A stretch of DNA of 64,000 bases from Candidatus Dormiibacterota bacterium (GTDB lineage: Bacteria > Chloroflexota > Dormibacteria > Aeolococcales > Aeolococcaceae). The position numbers and the translations under genes were made by a program. The stretch's first letter is position 1, and each line of letters opens with the position of its first letter. Positions 1 to 8,953 of the stretch are shown here, piece by piece. The stretch is from positions 156,841-220,840 of the forward strand of contig PMOL01000019.1 in the NCBI GenBank assembly GCA_003162415.1. Direction: 5' to 3'. A model generated the notes under the pieces. That model did no database searches. It had not been told where the DNA came from and was given only the letters and a program-made list of their open reading frames with translations.

Positions 1-2
1 CG

Positions 3-923
3 TCCGCAGTCGAAGGTCGAATCGTCGCCTCCGCGCTCACCAAGGTGTTCGGCGAGGTGAAAGCGGTCGACGATCTGTCGTTCACCGTCGAGCCGGGGTC
101 GGTCACGGGATTCCTCGGACCCAACGGCGCAGGGAAGACCACGACCCTGCGCATGATCCTCGGGCTGGCGACGCCCACCAGCGGCGCCGGCACGATCAGC
201 GGCGTCGCCTACGCGCACCTGCCCGTGCCGGGTCGCACCGTCGGCGCCGTCCTCGAGGCAACCAGCTTTCACCCGGGCCGCTCGGCTCGCAACCATCTGC
301 GAGTCTTCTGTGCCGCCGCCGGGCTACCGGATAAGCGAGCCGACGAGGTGCTCGAATGGGTTGGGCTCACGCAGGCCGCCAGGTACGCCGTGCATGGTTT
401 CTCGCTCGGCATGCGTCAGCGGCTGGCCCTGGCCACGGCCCTCCTCGGTAACCCGAGGGTCCTGCTGCTCGACGAGCCGGCGAATGGCCTTGACCCGGAG
501 GGAATTGCATGGCTGCGCGGGCTCCTCCGGCATTTCGCGGACGTTGACGGGCGCACCGTGCTGATCTCGAGCCACGTGCTCTCGGAAGTCGAGCAGACGG
601 TCGACCGAGTCGTGATCATCGCGCGCGGGCGCTTCATCTATGAAGGGAAGCTCGCTGACCTCGAAGGGGCAAGCGGTGGAGTCGTGGTGCGAACCCCCAC
701 TCCCGATCAGTTCGCAACGGCGGTCGCGTCGCTCAACGCCAAGGTCACCCCGCGAGCCGACGGCTCGCTGGCGGTGGTGGGGGCCACGCCCGAGGCTGTG
801 GGGCGTGCGGCATGGGAGGCGCACGTCGAGTTGCACGAGCTTCGGGCGGGGAGTTCGAGCCTCGAGGAGACCTTCCTGCGATTGACCGCGGAGCCGGCGG
901 CGCCGCCGGGACCAACCCCATGA
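3..923 (+). CDS. ABC transporter ATP-binding protein, 5' end outside window
   Basis: Cytoplasmic ATPase subunit of an ABC-2 (drug/bacteriocin-resistance or antibiotic-export type) transporter; substrate unknown. The frame is open back to the left edge, and the residues before the GTG at 45 (IVASALTKVFG) match the normal N-terminus of this family, so the true start lies just outside the window. Counting from 45, Walker A GPNGAGKT is at about 25-32, the signature SLGMRQ near 120, Walker B LLLDEPANGLD near 140 and the H-loop SSH near 175. The position of the usual Q-loop Gln carries Glu (VLEATSF), common in BcrA-like members. About 100 residues follow the nucleotide-binding core. It overlaps the permease start by 4 bp (ATGA), so the two are translationally coupled. 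Confidence 0.93.
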   Translation, partial: SAVEGRIVASALTKVFGEVKAVDDLSFTVEPGSVTGFLGPNGAGKTTTLRMILGLATPTSGAGTISGVAYAHLPVPGRTVGAVLEATSFHPGRSARNHLRVFCAAAGLPDKRADEVLEWVGLTQAARYAVHGFSLGMRQRLALATALLGNPRVLLLDEPANGLDPEGIAWLRGLLRHFADVDGRTVLISSHVLSEVEQTVDRVVIIARGRFIYEGKLADLEGASGGVVVRTPTPDQFATAVASLNAKVTPRADGSLAVVGATPEAVGRAAWEAHVELHELRAGSSSLEETFLRLTAEPAAPPGPTP

Positions 924-1687
924 TCAACCTGATCCGCGCCGAATGGCGAAAGGTCACCACCGTCAAGCTCGGCTGGGGCATGCTCCTCGGGGCCCTGGCG
1001 CTCGCGGCCCTCGGAGTTGTGGCCCAGATTGCCAGCAACGGCAACGGCGCCAACGGGAGTCCCCTGCCGCCCCTGAGCGCCGCGGAGACGCAGCGGTCGA
1101 TCGCCGCGTCCGCGGGCAGCGCCTACCTCTTCTCGGTTGTGGTCGGGATCATCCTCATCACCACCGAGTTCCGTCACTTCACCTCCCGTCCGACCTTCCT
1201 CATCGAGCCGCGCCGCGGTCGTGTCATCGTGGCGAAGGTGATCGTCGCGGCGGTCGTCGGCATCATCTATGGACTCGCGTGCGCAGCACTGACCGCAGCC
1301 ATCATGGCGCCCTGGTTCGCCGCCCTGGGAGTGAGCATTGGATGGACATCCAATGGTGTGCTGCTCTCGATGCTCGGTGACATCCTCGTGATCGCGATCT
1401 TCGCGGTGGTCGGCATCGGCGTCGGCGTGCTGGTGCGCAATCAGATCGCGGCGGTCATCGGCGCGCTCGTGTATCTCTTCGTGCTCGAGCCACTCATCGA
1501 CATCATCCCGGTGGTCAAGAACGCGTATCCGTACCTCCCGGGTGCGGCGGGGGCGGCGATCACCGGCGTCAACCGCGGGAGCCTCGCGCACCTCAATGCA
1601 GTGCAGGGTGGCTTCGTCCTGCTCGGGTGGGGACTGTTCTTTGCCCTGTGCGGGTGGATCCTCACCATCCGCCGAGACATCCCGTAG
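920..1687 (+). CDS. ABC-2 type transporter permease
   Basis: Membrane partner of the preceding ATPase, 255 residues. The start ATG at 920 overlaps the ATPase stop; the same frame is open further upstream but only as a shadow of the ATPase gene. It begins with the MINLIRAEW(R)K type N-terminus usual for BcrB/ABC-2 permeases, followed by a first membrane segment at about 15-37, a loop rich in Pro/Ser/Ala, then about five more hydrophobic segments. The conserved cytoplasmic Glu-Phe-Arg (TEFRH) after the second segment is typical for this permease group. The transported compound cannot be read from the sequence. The gene ends 7 bp before the stop of the convergent GGDEF/EAL gene. Confidence 0.88.
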   Translation: MINLIRAEWRKVTTVKLGWGMLLGALALAALGVVAQIASNGNGANGSPLPPLSAAETQRSIAASAGSAYLFSVVVGIILITTEFRHFTSRPTFLIEPRRGRVIVAKVIVAAVVGIIYGLACAALTAAIMAPWFAALGVSIGWTSNGVLLSMLGDILVIAIFAVVGIGVGVLVRNQIAAVIGALVYLFVLEPLIDIIPVVKNAYPYLPGAAGAAITGVNRGSLAHLNAVQGGFVLLGWGLFFALCGWILTIRRDIP

Positions 1688-1694
1688 CGCCGGG

Positions 1695-4289
1695 TCAGCT
1701 CCCGGAGAGGATGCTGGGCGCGCGGGAGCGCGGCGGACGCCTGCGCGGAAGAGCGATGATCTTGCCCCCGCCCGCAGGCGGGATTGCGCGAACCGACCGA
1801 TCCCGGCCCTCATGCTTCGCCGAGTACATGGCTCGGTCAGCGGCCCCGAGGAGTTGATCCAGGGTGCCACCGTGCTCGGGATACGTGGAGATACCGATCG
1901 ATGCGGTGAGCCCGTCGAGGCTGCAACCATCGGGTACCACCACGTCACGCACCGCGCCGCGCACCGCTTCGGCCGCGACCCAGGCGCCCTCCGGCGGGCA
2001 ATCATGCAGCAGCACAACGAATTCCTCGCCACCGAGGCGCACGACCGCATCTGCTCCGCGCACCGCGGTGCGCAGCTGGGCCGCCACTCGCTGAAGGACA
2101 ATGTCGCCGATGGCGTGTCCAGCGCTGTCGTTGACCGCCTTGAAGTGATCGAGATCGACGAGCAGCAACGACAATGACTTGCCATCGCGACCGGCCCGCG
2201 CAATGTCGCGCTCGCCGGTGTCACGCAGCCAGCGGCTGTTGTAGAGGCCGGTGAGCGGATCGGTCATCGCGGCGTTGACAAGCTCGCCGTACAACTGCGC
2301 GTTGCGCCAGGCGGATGCGGCGACGTGCGCGAACAACGACGCGGCCTCGAGCTCGCTCGCCGAGAACTGGTCGACGCCGAGACGCCAGCAGTTGATGATG
2401 CCGAGCTTGTGCTCGGTTGCGACGAGCGGCACGAGCAGCAGCGACTCCTCCACGTAGGACGTCCCGGGAATCTGTCGCGCGAGCGGGTGCATCGATGTGT
2501 CAGGGATGTTTTGCGGCGTGCCCTTGGCGAATGCCCAGCCGGTGATGCCCGCGTCGAGCGCCATGCTGTCCGCCATGATCTCGTCGCGGTCGGGCCCGGT
2601 GGCGAGGACCGGAACCAGCCGGAACGTCTCGTAGTCGGCGACGAATATCGCCATCTCGGTGACCGGCACGACACGACTCATCTGTTCCGCCATGACGCCG
2701 AGAATGCGCATCGGGTCGTGCTCGCTCTGCAACGCCAGCGCCGCGTCGCTGAGGGCACGAGCGAGGGCCCGGCGTGGCCGGGTGACCGAGCTTGCACCCA
2801 CCGGCGCGATGGCACCCGGCGGCGCAGGTTCCGACGCGGGGGAGGCGACGCGCGTTGGCGAGACCAGCCGCTGAGCGAACCAGGTCGCGTCGACCACCTG
2901 CATCGAGGTATCTCCCTTGAGGGGATGGGGCAGCACCGGACGGCCGAGCAGCCAGCCTTGCCCGAACTGCACGCCCAGGGATTGCAGCGTCTCCTGCTCG
3001 CGCTGGGTCTCGATACCCTCGGCGATCACCCGGGCTCCGATATGGCCGCTGAAGGAGAGCAGTGCGACGACCAGCGCCCGGCGAGCGCGGTCGGCGTCGA
3101 TGGCGGTGATGAGGGAGCGGTCGACCTTGATGAATTCCGGGCGCAGCTCCGCGATCACTCGCATGCTCGCGTGCCCGGCGCCGGCGTCGTCGACCGCGAT
3201 CCTGAACCCGCGCGCCCGCAGCTCCGCCGCGATGCGCTGCAGCAACGCGAGGTCGGGAACCGGCTCCCGCTCGCTGAACTCGAGGACCACCGCAGCCGGG
3301 TCCACCCGAGCGTCGGCGACGGCCTTGTCGAGCGCGGCGACGCCGCTCTGGTCGACCAGGGTGCCGATGAGAACGTTGACGAAGAGGTCGGCTTCGCCGA
3401 CATTCGAAGCGGCCTGCAGCGCGGCACGCACGCATGCCAGGTCGACCGCCGACTGCATGTTCAGCGCCGCCGCGGCACCAAAGAGCTGGTCGGGGGTGTG
3501 GATGCGAGCCCGGGGTGGGAAACGGGCGAGCGCCTCGTAGCCGATGACGGTGTCGTTCACGAGGCGCACGATCGGCTGCAGCGCCGCGACGATCCCACCG
3601 CTCGTGATCAGCGATGAGATCGTGCCTCGGAGCCGGCGGTCGGGCGCCGGCGAGCTGAGGGCGTCGAAGCGCTGGACTGACGGCTGAGCCTCCGCCGACC
3701 ATGCTCCGCCGAGCATGGCGGCCACAACCTCGAGAGTTGGACCGAGCGCCGGGCTGCAGCCAGGTCCCCACACCGTGAGCACGGCGACGACCCGATCCCG
3801 GCAGGTCACCGGAATGGCCATGACGTCGCGCTCGTCTGCCGCGTTGGGGAGCGCCTTGGCGAGGGCGGAGTCGGTGGTCAGGCGACGCATGGTCTCGGAG
3901 GCGTCGGCGGTGCCGTAGTACGGGCGTCTCAGCCGGACCGGTTTGCGAAGTGATTCGACCCCGTCAAGGGGGATGCGCATTCCCACGATGGTCGCGGCGA
4001 GTCGCGTGGACAGCCGGATGGTCAGCGATTCCGGGATATGGACCGCGAGCACCACCGCCATGTCCGACTCGACCGCGCTGACGATCCCGGCGACGTCCAG
4101 GGCGGCGAGGGCGTCGACCACCTTGGTCGATGCTTCATCTGGGCTCCGAGCGCCTGGGAGCGAGTGTCCGAGCCGGGTCAGGACCTCGAGGCGCACATCA
4201 GAAGAGCGGTTAGCCACGTGGAGGAGTTTGCTGGGTCGCCGGGCCGGCGCTGACAACGGAATGGTCGCTTTCCGTCGGCAAATCGCCAT
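1695..4289 (-). CDS. GAF-EAL-GAF-GGDEF cyclic-di-GMP turnover protein
   Basis: Predicted cytoplasmic 864-residue bifunctional c-di-GMP enzyme. In order: a GAF-like sensor (about 30-200), an EAL phosphodiesterase domain (about 225-455; motif YEALARF near 251, then LEFSE, DDAGAG, AEGIE and a QGWLLGRP end), a second GAF (about 505-650) and a C-terminal GGDEF cyclase domain (motif GGEEF near 758). A product-inhibition site RGAD sits five residues before GGEEF. All key EAL and GGDEF residues are present, so both activities are possible. EAL placed before GAF-GGDEF is the reverse of the common GGDEF-EAL order. No membrane segment is seen, so the signal is probably a cytosolic ligand. The start is uncertain: the ATG used has no close Shine-Dalgarno sequence, and a GTG at 4217 is an alternative. 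Confidence 0.92.
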   Translation of the reverse strand: MAICRRKATIPLSAPARRPSKLLHVANRSSDVRLEVLTRLGHSLPGARSPDEASTKVVDALAALDVAGIVSAVESDMAVVLAVHIPESLTIRLSTRLAATIVGMRIPLDGVESLRKPVRLRRPYYGTADASETMRRLTTDSALAKALPNAADERDVMAIPVTCRDRVVAVLTVWGPGCSPALGPTLEVVAAMLGGAWSAEAQPSVQRFDALSSPAPDRRLRGTISSLITSGGIVAALQPIVRLVNDTVIGYEALARFPPRARIHTPDQLFGAAAALNMQSAVDLACVRAALQAASNVGEADLFVNVLIGTLVDQSGVAALDKAVADARVDPAAVVLEFSEREPVPDLALLQRIAAELRARGFRIAVDDAGAGHASMRVIAELRPEFIKVDRSLITAIDADRARRALVVALLSFSGHIGARVIAEGIETQREQETLQSLGVQFGQGWLLGRPVLPHPLKGDTSMQVVDATWFAQRLVSPTRVASPASEPAPPGAIAPVGASSVTRPRRALARALSDAALALQSEHDPMRILGVMAEQMSRVVPVTEMAIFVADYETFRLVPVLATGPDRDEIMADSMALDAGITGWAFAKGTPQNIPDTSMHPLARQIPGTSYVEESLLLVPLVATEHKLGIINCWRLGVDQFSASELEAASLFAHVAASAWRNAQLYGELVNAAMTDPLTGLYNSRWLRDTGERDIARAGRDGKSLSLLLVDLDHFKAVNDSAGHAIGDIVLQRVAAQLRTAVRGADAVVRLGGEEFVVLLHDCPPEGAWVAAEAVRGAVRDVVVPDGCSLDGLTASIGISTYPEHGGTLDQLLGAADRAMYSAKHEGRDRSVRAIPPAGGGKIIALPRRRPPRSRAPSILSGS

Positions 4290-4367
4290 ATTTCGTGTTT
4301 CGGGCCGTCCTTATTGAACTGGACGAGCTCGACCTGACCTGGCAGAGAGCGGCGTACGCTTCGCGGG

Positions 4368-4736
4368 ATGAGGCGCCCAGCCCGCGACGCGGAGGCACGC
4401 GATGTGCTTCTCAAGAAGCGATCTGAGATTGTCGCCAAGGTCGATCAGCTGGGCGCTCACGATCCGGCGGAAGTGGCCAATCTCGGCTTCGGCAAGCGAA
4501 TCGGTGACGCCACCGCATATGCGGTCGAGAGGATGACCGACGCGTACCAGGCTCGCACCATCTACGCGACCGTGACCGACATCAACCAGGCGCTCGAGCG
4601 CATCGAGGAAGGGACCTATGGACGCTGCGTCAGTTGCGGCAACCTGATTCCCGACGACCGCCTCCAGGCGGTACCGTGGGCGGCCCTCTGCGTCCCCTGC
4701 AGTGCGAAGCCCGGTAAATCCAGGATCGTTCGCTGA
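4368..4736 (+). CDS. TraR/DksA-family zinc-finger protein
   Basis: 122 residues with an N-terminal helical region (about 10-80, heptad-like) followed by a C4 zinc finger with cysteines at 87, 90, 108 and 111 (CVSC...CVPC), the layout of the DksA/TraR family. Members bind the secondary channel of RNA polymerase or act as general stress or transcription modulators; the acidic DxxDA tip of true DksA is not obvious here, so a role with ppGpp is not claimed. It is divergent from the GAF-EAL-GAF-GGDEF gene with 78 bp between starts, which must hold both promoters. The acyltransferase gene begins 96 bp downstream on the same strand. Confidence 0.85.
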   Translation: MRRPARDAEARDVLLKKRSEIVAKVDQLGAHDPAEVANLGFGKRIGDATAYAVERMTDAYQARTIYATVTDINQALERIEEGTYGRCVSCGNLIPDDRLQAVPWAALCVPCSAKPGKSRIVR

Positions 4737-4832
4737 CATGGCATTTCCAACGGCGATCGACGATGATCGACCCCCGGCTGCGGACTTGGTTTCGTGCGCA
4801 GCTGCCGGTGACGGCACCTGGAGGGCCGAGAC

Positions 4833-6317
4833 GTGGATGTGATGAGCGTGCAGGACGCGGCGTTCCTCCACATCGAGAACGGCAACAACCCGATGCACAT
4901 CGGATCGGTTGCGGTGCTCGAGGGACCGGCACCAGCCTATGGCGACCTGGTACGGCTCATCGCGGGCAAGCTGCCCCTGGTCCCCCGATACCGTCAGAAG
5001 GTGCGCTTCGCCCCGGGCGGCGTTGGACGTCCCGTGTGGGTCGACGACCCTCACTTCCAGATCCTGTATCACATTCGCCACACCGCGGTGCCCCCGCCCG
5101 GCGGGAGGGACGAGCTCCGCAACCTTGCCGGCCGGCTGTTCGCGCAGATGCTCGACCGCAGCAAGCCGCTCTGGGAGATCTGGATGGTCGAAGGGCTCCG
5201 GCATGGTCGATGGGCGGTGATCTCCAAGGTGCATCACTGCATGGTCGACGGCGTCTCCGCCACCGATCTGCTCACCGTGATGTTCGACAGCACCGACGTG
5301 CCGGCAACGCAGGCGGCGGCTGCCGAATGGACTCCCGAGCCAGAGCCGGGCACATTCACCGTGACCACCCACGCGGTGTTGCGCACCGTCGCCGATCCGC
5401 TCGGTCGCCTCCGCGATTTCTCCGGCTCACTGCGCATGACCGCGGGACCGCGAACGCGGCTTGCGGAGGGTGCGGTCCTCCTCCGTTCGCTCGCCGAGTG
5501 GAGCAAGCGCTCCGCGACCTCGCTCAACGGACCGATCGGGCCGCATCGTCGCTGGAGTTGGGCGGAGGCCAGCCTCGATGACGTGAAGATCGTCCGTGAG
5601 GCTCTCGGTGGGACCGTCAACGACGTCGTGCTGGCGGCCATCACCGCGGGATTCCGGGCGCTGCTCCTGCATCGCGGTGAAGACGTGACCAACCGGGTGG
5701 TGCGAACGCTGGTACCGGTTTCGGTGCGCTCGGATTCGGAGCGCGGCGTCTACAACAACCGGGTGTCCGGGATCTTCCCCGGGTTGCCGGTAGCAATCGC
5801 AGACCCGGGTGACCGCCTCACTGCCATCGCCGGCCAGCTGTCCAGGCTCAAGGGATCGAAGCAGGCGGTTGCGGGCGACGCACTGGTCAAGCTCGCTGGT
5901 TTCGCGCCGCCGATGCTGCTCTCGCTCGGCGCGCGGCTTGCGGCTCGGACGCCGCAGCGCGCACTCCAGACGGTCACCACCAACGTTCCGGGGCCCCAGT
6001 TCCCGCTCTTCGTGGTCGGTCGCCGGATGGTCTACTCCTACCCCTACGTGCCGATCATGGGGAGCGTCCGCATCAGCATCGCGATCTTCTCGTACTGCGG
6101 GCGGCTCTTCTTCGGCATCACCGGGGACTACGACAGCGTGTCCGACATCGACGTGCTTCGCGATGGTATCGAGGCAGGGATGCGCGAGCTGGTCATCGCG
6201 GCGGGAGGACCGCCGGGCATCGCACCACGGGCGCGCCGGAAGCGGGCGACGCGAGCTGCCCCCTCGCGCCCTGCGTCGCCGAACCGTCAGGCGGCGGTGC
6301 GTTCCGGGAAGAGGTGA
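4833..6317 (+). CDS. Wax ester synthase / diacylglycerol acyltransferase (WS/DGAT)
   Basis: 494-residue acyl-CoA-dependent acyltransferase of the WS/DGAT family, which makes wax esters or triacylglycerol as storage lipid. The catalytic HHxxxDG motif is HHCMVDG at 134-140; PLWE at 112-115 and the C-terminal NVPGP block are also typical of the family. The length fits (usually 450-500). GTG 4833 is chosen because GGAGGG lies at a suitable distance upstream; ATG 4842 is the alternative. The last 30 residues are basic and Ala/Pro/Arg-rich, unlike the core. The 3' end overlaps the convergent hydrolase gene by 31 bp. Whether it makes wax ester, TAG or another ester cannot be decided from sequence. 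Confidence 0.92.
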   Translation: MDVMSVQDAAFLHIENGNNPMHIGSVAVLEGPAPAYGDLVRLIAGKLPLVPRYRQKVRFAPGGVGRPVWVDDPHFQILYHIRHTAVPPPGGRDELRNLAGRLFAQMLDRSKPLWEIWMVEGLRHGRWAVISKVHHCMVDGVSATDLLTVMFDSTDVPATQAAAAEWTPEPEPGTFTVTTHAVLRTVADPLGRLRDFSGSLRMTAGPRTRLAEGAVLLRSLAEWSKRSATSLNGPIGPHRRWSWAEASLDDVKIVREALGGTVNDVVLAAITAGFRALLLHRGEDVTNRVVRTLVPVSVRSDSERGVYNNRVSGIFPGLPVAIADPGDRLTAIAGQLSRLKGSKQAVAGDALVKLAGFAPPMLLSLGARLAARTPQRALQTVTTNVPGPQFPLFVVGRRMVYSYPYVPIMGSVRISIAIFSYCGRLFFGITGDYDSVSDIDVLRDGIEAGMRELVIAAGGPPGIAPRARRKRATRAAPSRPASPNRQAAVRSGKR

Positions 6318-7054
6318 CGGGCAAGCGACGGCGCCCGGAACGGCTGCCAGGTCCCGTCGGGTTGGGCGAGGCGATCGGCGATCACCCAGAGGACGGCGGC
6401 GTTGTGACCCATGCCGAGATGGCTGCTGTACACCGCAACGTTCTCCCGGCGCGGTCCAGGCGTGTTGATACACGCCTGCCATGGCACCACGCCGTCGAGC
6501 CGCGAATAGATGGCAGTGGTCGGCACCGGTATGGGACGTGACAGGCGCTCGCGCGGAGGCAGCGAGTCCGGGTTCACGTGGAGCATCCCGAGCCGTTGGT
6601 ACGCCGAATTGGCTCGGCTGTCGGCAGGATCGCTGAGCCCGAACGGGCTCCCGAGCGTGATCACCTGACGAGTGAGCGCCGGGCGGGAGCGAGCCAGCTC
6701 GCGAGCAAAGATGCCGCCAAGGCTCCAGCCCGCCAGGCTCACGGACCGGCTAGAGGACCGATGCAGCTCCTCGAGGCGTGCGGTCATTCCGTTGAGAATC
6801 GCCGCGGTGGGGCCGAGGTTGCGGCCGAGCCGCCATCCGTGCACCTCATAACCGAGCGAGCGCAGGTACATCCGCAGGGTGACCGTGGATGCGTCCTCGG
6901 CGAGCAGACCAGGCAGCACCAGCACCGGGTGGCCATCGCCCCGAGGTGCGCGAAGCAGGACCGGCGAGGTGGCGAGCGTGGCGCCGTAATCGGCAATCGC
7001 GCGCCCCGGCTCGCTGATGAACAGCGCGAGTGAGGGGCGCATGGTCGGGGTCAC
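6287..7054 (-). CDS. Alpha/beta hydrolase
   Basis: 255-residue alpha/beta-hydrolase fold protein. The oxyanion region is LVLPGLL (about 44-51), the nucleophile elbow is GWSLGG with Ser at about 111, the likely acid is the Asp of SRLDG, and the likely base is the His in LGMGHN near the C-terminus. This arrangement resembles lipase/PGAP1-like or triacylglycerol-lipase-type hydrolases. Its tail-to-tail overlap with the WS/DGAT gene suggests, but does not show, a lipid substrate. No signal peptide is seen. GTG 7054 and ATG 7042 are both possible starts. Confidence 0.85.
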   Translation of the reverse strand: MTPTMRPSLALFISEPGRAIADYGATLATSPVLLRAPRGDGHPVLVLPGLLAEDASTVTLRMYLRSLGYEVHGWRLGRNLGPTAAILNGMTARLEELHRSSSRSVSLAGWSLGGIFARELARSRPALTRQVITLGSPFGLSDPADSRANSAYQRLGMLHVNPDSLPPRERLSRPIPVPTTAIYSRLDGVVPWQACINTPGPRRENVAVYSSHLGMGHNAAVLWVIADRLAQPDGTWQPFRAPSLARHLFPERTAA

Positions 7055-7120
7055 GAGTGCTTCATAGCATGCGCGACGGTGGTCAAATCACCGGCAGCGG
7101 GTGCGCCTCGACGAACTGGG

Positions 7121-8044
7121 CTAGAGCGGCGCGATGCCCCAGGTGCTGCCGTGCTGCTCTCCGGGCTGGAGGACCAGCAGTCCTGCGCCCGAGTTGAAGG
7201 CGTCCGGAGCGCAGGTCATCGGCTCGATGGCCACACCGTGGCGCCGGCGCGAAACGTCGGGGAGCGTGTCCCCGCTGTAGATCATCACGTAGCCATGGGA
7301 CGTGTCCATCCAGACCACGGCGCTCCGACTTCCGTCCGGCGCCGTGAGCGTGACTCGGGTGAGCCCGTCGTGGTCGGGCTCGAGCCGGGTGAAGGCGGTG
7401 TCGAGCTTCAGTGGACCGACGGGCCGTGCGCTGCGGAAGTCGAACGCGGTGCCCTCAACGGGAAGCTCGACCCCCGTGGGAATGCCGCGGTCGTCGGCCT
7501 CGAGGGTCGCGCCCGCGGGGACGCGCAATAGTGCGTCGTCGATCAGTCCGCCTGCGGCCAGGCGGATGTACGGATGGGCGCCGGCGCCGTACGGGCAGGG
7601 CCGCTCGCCGGCGTTGAGTGCTATGACTGTGACGGTCAGACCGTGGTCGCCCAACGAGTAGGTCGCGGTCAGGCCGAGGGTGAACGGGTAGCCCTCCTGT
7701 GGAGGCAGATCGAGGGCCAGGGTCACCGCCGTCGCGGACGAATCGACATGGCGCCACGGCGTGTCGCGGACCAGGCCGTGAATGGCGCTTCCCGTCCTGC
7801 GCTCGTTGACCGGCAGCCGGAATTCCTCGCCCGCGAAACGGTATCTGGCGTCCGCGATGCGATTCGGCCAGGGCACGAGGAGCTGTCCACGTCCGCCGTC
7901 GGGTTGGTCGTCGAGCTCATATCCGTCGATGATTGGGCCCCTGTCCGTGCCGTACTCGCGCAGCCCTGCCCCAAGCTCAACCACGACCGCTCGTTGGGTC
8001 CCTTGCATCAGCTCGTACTGCCGCCCTGTAGGCGGGCCGGTCAC
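7121..8044 (-). CDS. Aldose 1-epimerase family protein
   Basis: 307-residue galactose-mutarotase-like enzyme interconverting alpha and beta anomers of hexoses. Family marks: the N-terminal NRI(A)DARY region, the catalytic-base surroundings GAHPYI and the C-terminal catalytic Glu in IEPMTCAPDAFN. The same frame is open upstream, but that part overlaps the crp-like gene; GTG 8044, which overlaps that gene's TGA (GTGA), is the natural translationally coupled start. The gene is thus second in a two-gene operon behind a Crp-type regulator. The coupling suggests control by carbon or energy state. The sugar specificity is unknown. Confidence 0.88.
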   Translation of the reverse strand: MTGPPTGRQYELMQGTQRAVVVELGAGLREYGTDRGPIIDGYELDDQPDGGRGQLLVPWPNRIADARYRFAGEEFRLPVNERRTGSAIHGLVRDTPWRHVDSSATAVTLALDLPPQEGYPFTLGLTATYSLGDHGLTVTVIALNAGERPCPYGAGAHPYIRLAAGGLIDDALLRVPAGATLEADDRGIPTGVELPVEGTAFDFRSARPVGPLKLDTAFTRLEPDHDGLTRVTLTAPDGSRSAVVWMDTSHGYVMIYSGDTLPDVSRRRHGVAIEPMTCAPDAFNSGAGLLVLQPGEQHGSTWGIAPL

Positions 8045-8823
8045 AGGAGTTCCGGGGTTGCCTTCGGGGGATGCCGCTCCGGCGTGAGGTCGACCACGCG
8101 CTCGAGCTCGGCCCGGATCACCGAGTAGCACTCGCACGAGACCGCCTCGAGGCCGGCTCGGTCGACGATGGTCACGTGCCCGCGGACGTAGCGGATCAGC
8201 CCCGCCCGTTGCAGGATGCCCGCGGAGACCGAGACGGTCGAGCGGCGGGCCCCGAGCATCTGCCCCAGGAACTCCTGCGTGATCATGAATTGGTCAGAGC
8301 CGACCCGATCGTGGCTCATCAGGAGCCAGCGGCTCAGGCGCTCTTCGCTGGAATGGAGCCGGTTGCAGGCCGCGGCTTGCGAGATCTGGCCGAACAGGGC
8401 TTGGGTGTACCTGTCGACCAGCGCGCGAAACGCCGTGCTTCGAACGGTGAATGCGACAAACGCCTCGACGTCGATGCGCAGACTGTGGCCGGCCACCTGC
8501 GAGATGGCGCGTACCGCCAGGCCGTTCTGCGGCACCAGCGGAACACCGACGATCCCCTCATTGCCAATCGTCGCCACCTCGACGATGGCGCCGTCGTGCA
8601 ACGGCGTGACCAGCGATATGACCCCGTCGAGCGGGAAATAGAGGGCGTTTACGGGCGCTCCCGGTTCAAAGAGAACCGTTTTGACAGGCAGGGTGACGCT
8701 TCTCACAAGACCGAACAGATCGTATCGATCAGCCGAAGGGAGGGCGGTGACAATCCTGTTCTCACCAACCCCGCCGACCTCGTCGGTCGCGTCGTGACTC
8801 ATACCTGGACCGAGGAGTGACAT
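8041..8823 (-). CDS. Crp/Fnr-family transcriptional regulator
   Basis: 260 residues: an N-terminal cyclic-nucleotide-binding-like beta-barrel (about 25-150, with the LFEPGAPVNALYFPLDG strand pattern), a dimer helix (about 150-175) and a C-terminal winged helix-turn-helix (about 195-245, core TQEFLGQMLGARRSTVS). No Fnr-type N-terminal cysteine cluster is visible, and the canonical cAMP-contact Arg/Ser pair is not clearly present, so the effector is unknown. It is the first gene of the operon with the aldose epimerase. Its divergent neighbour is the PAS-GGDEF-EAL gene, so the shared region 8824-8953 is a candidate for autoregulation. Confidence 0.9.
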   Translation of the reverse strand: MSLLGPGMSHDATDEVGGVGENRIVTALPSADRYDLFGLVRSVTLPVKTVLFEPGAPVNALYFPLDGVISLVTPLHDGAIVEVATIGNEGIVGVPLVPQNGLAVRAISQVAGHSLRIDVEAFVAFTVRSTAFRALVDRYTQALFGQISQAAACNRLHSSEERLSRWLLMSHDRVGSDQFMITQEFLGQMLGARRSTVSVSAGILQRAGLIRYVRGHVTIVDRAGLEAVSCECYSVIRAELERVVDLTPERHPPKATPELL

Positions 8824-8953
8824 TACCTATGTGCGCTGTGGGACAGACGTGTTGCTCAGAGTGTCCCAGATTATGCGGCACCCGAAGGGACGACAACTGG
8901 CGCGCGCAGGTAGTTTGCGATTACAAACGGCGACCAAAGGAGAGGCTCGAAGC

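Noticed and set aside
707..2224. Long minus-strand open frame (505 codons) opposite the ABC exporter
   Set aside because: It is antisense to the clear ATPase and permease genes, composed of Arg/Asp/His-rich sequence, and only its 5' part coincides with the real GGDEF domain in another frame. High G+C makes such frames common.
2325..3617. 430-codon plus-strand frame inside the GAF-EAL-GAF-GGDEF gene
   Set aside because: Antisense shadow with composition like other shadows (Arg, Asp, Gly, His), no domain.
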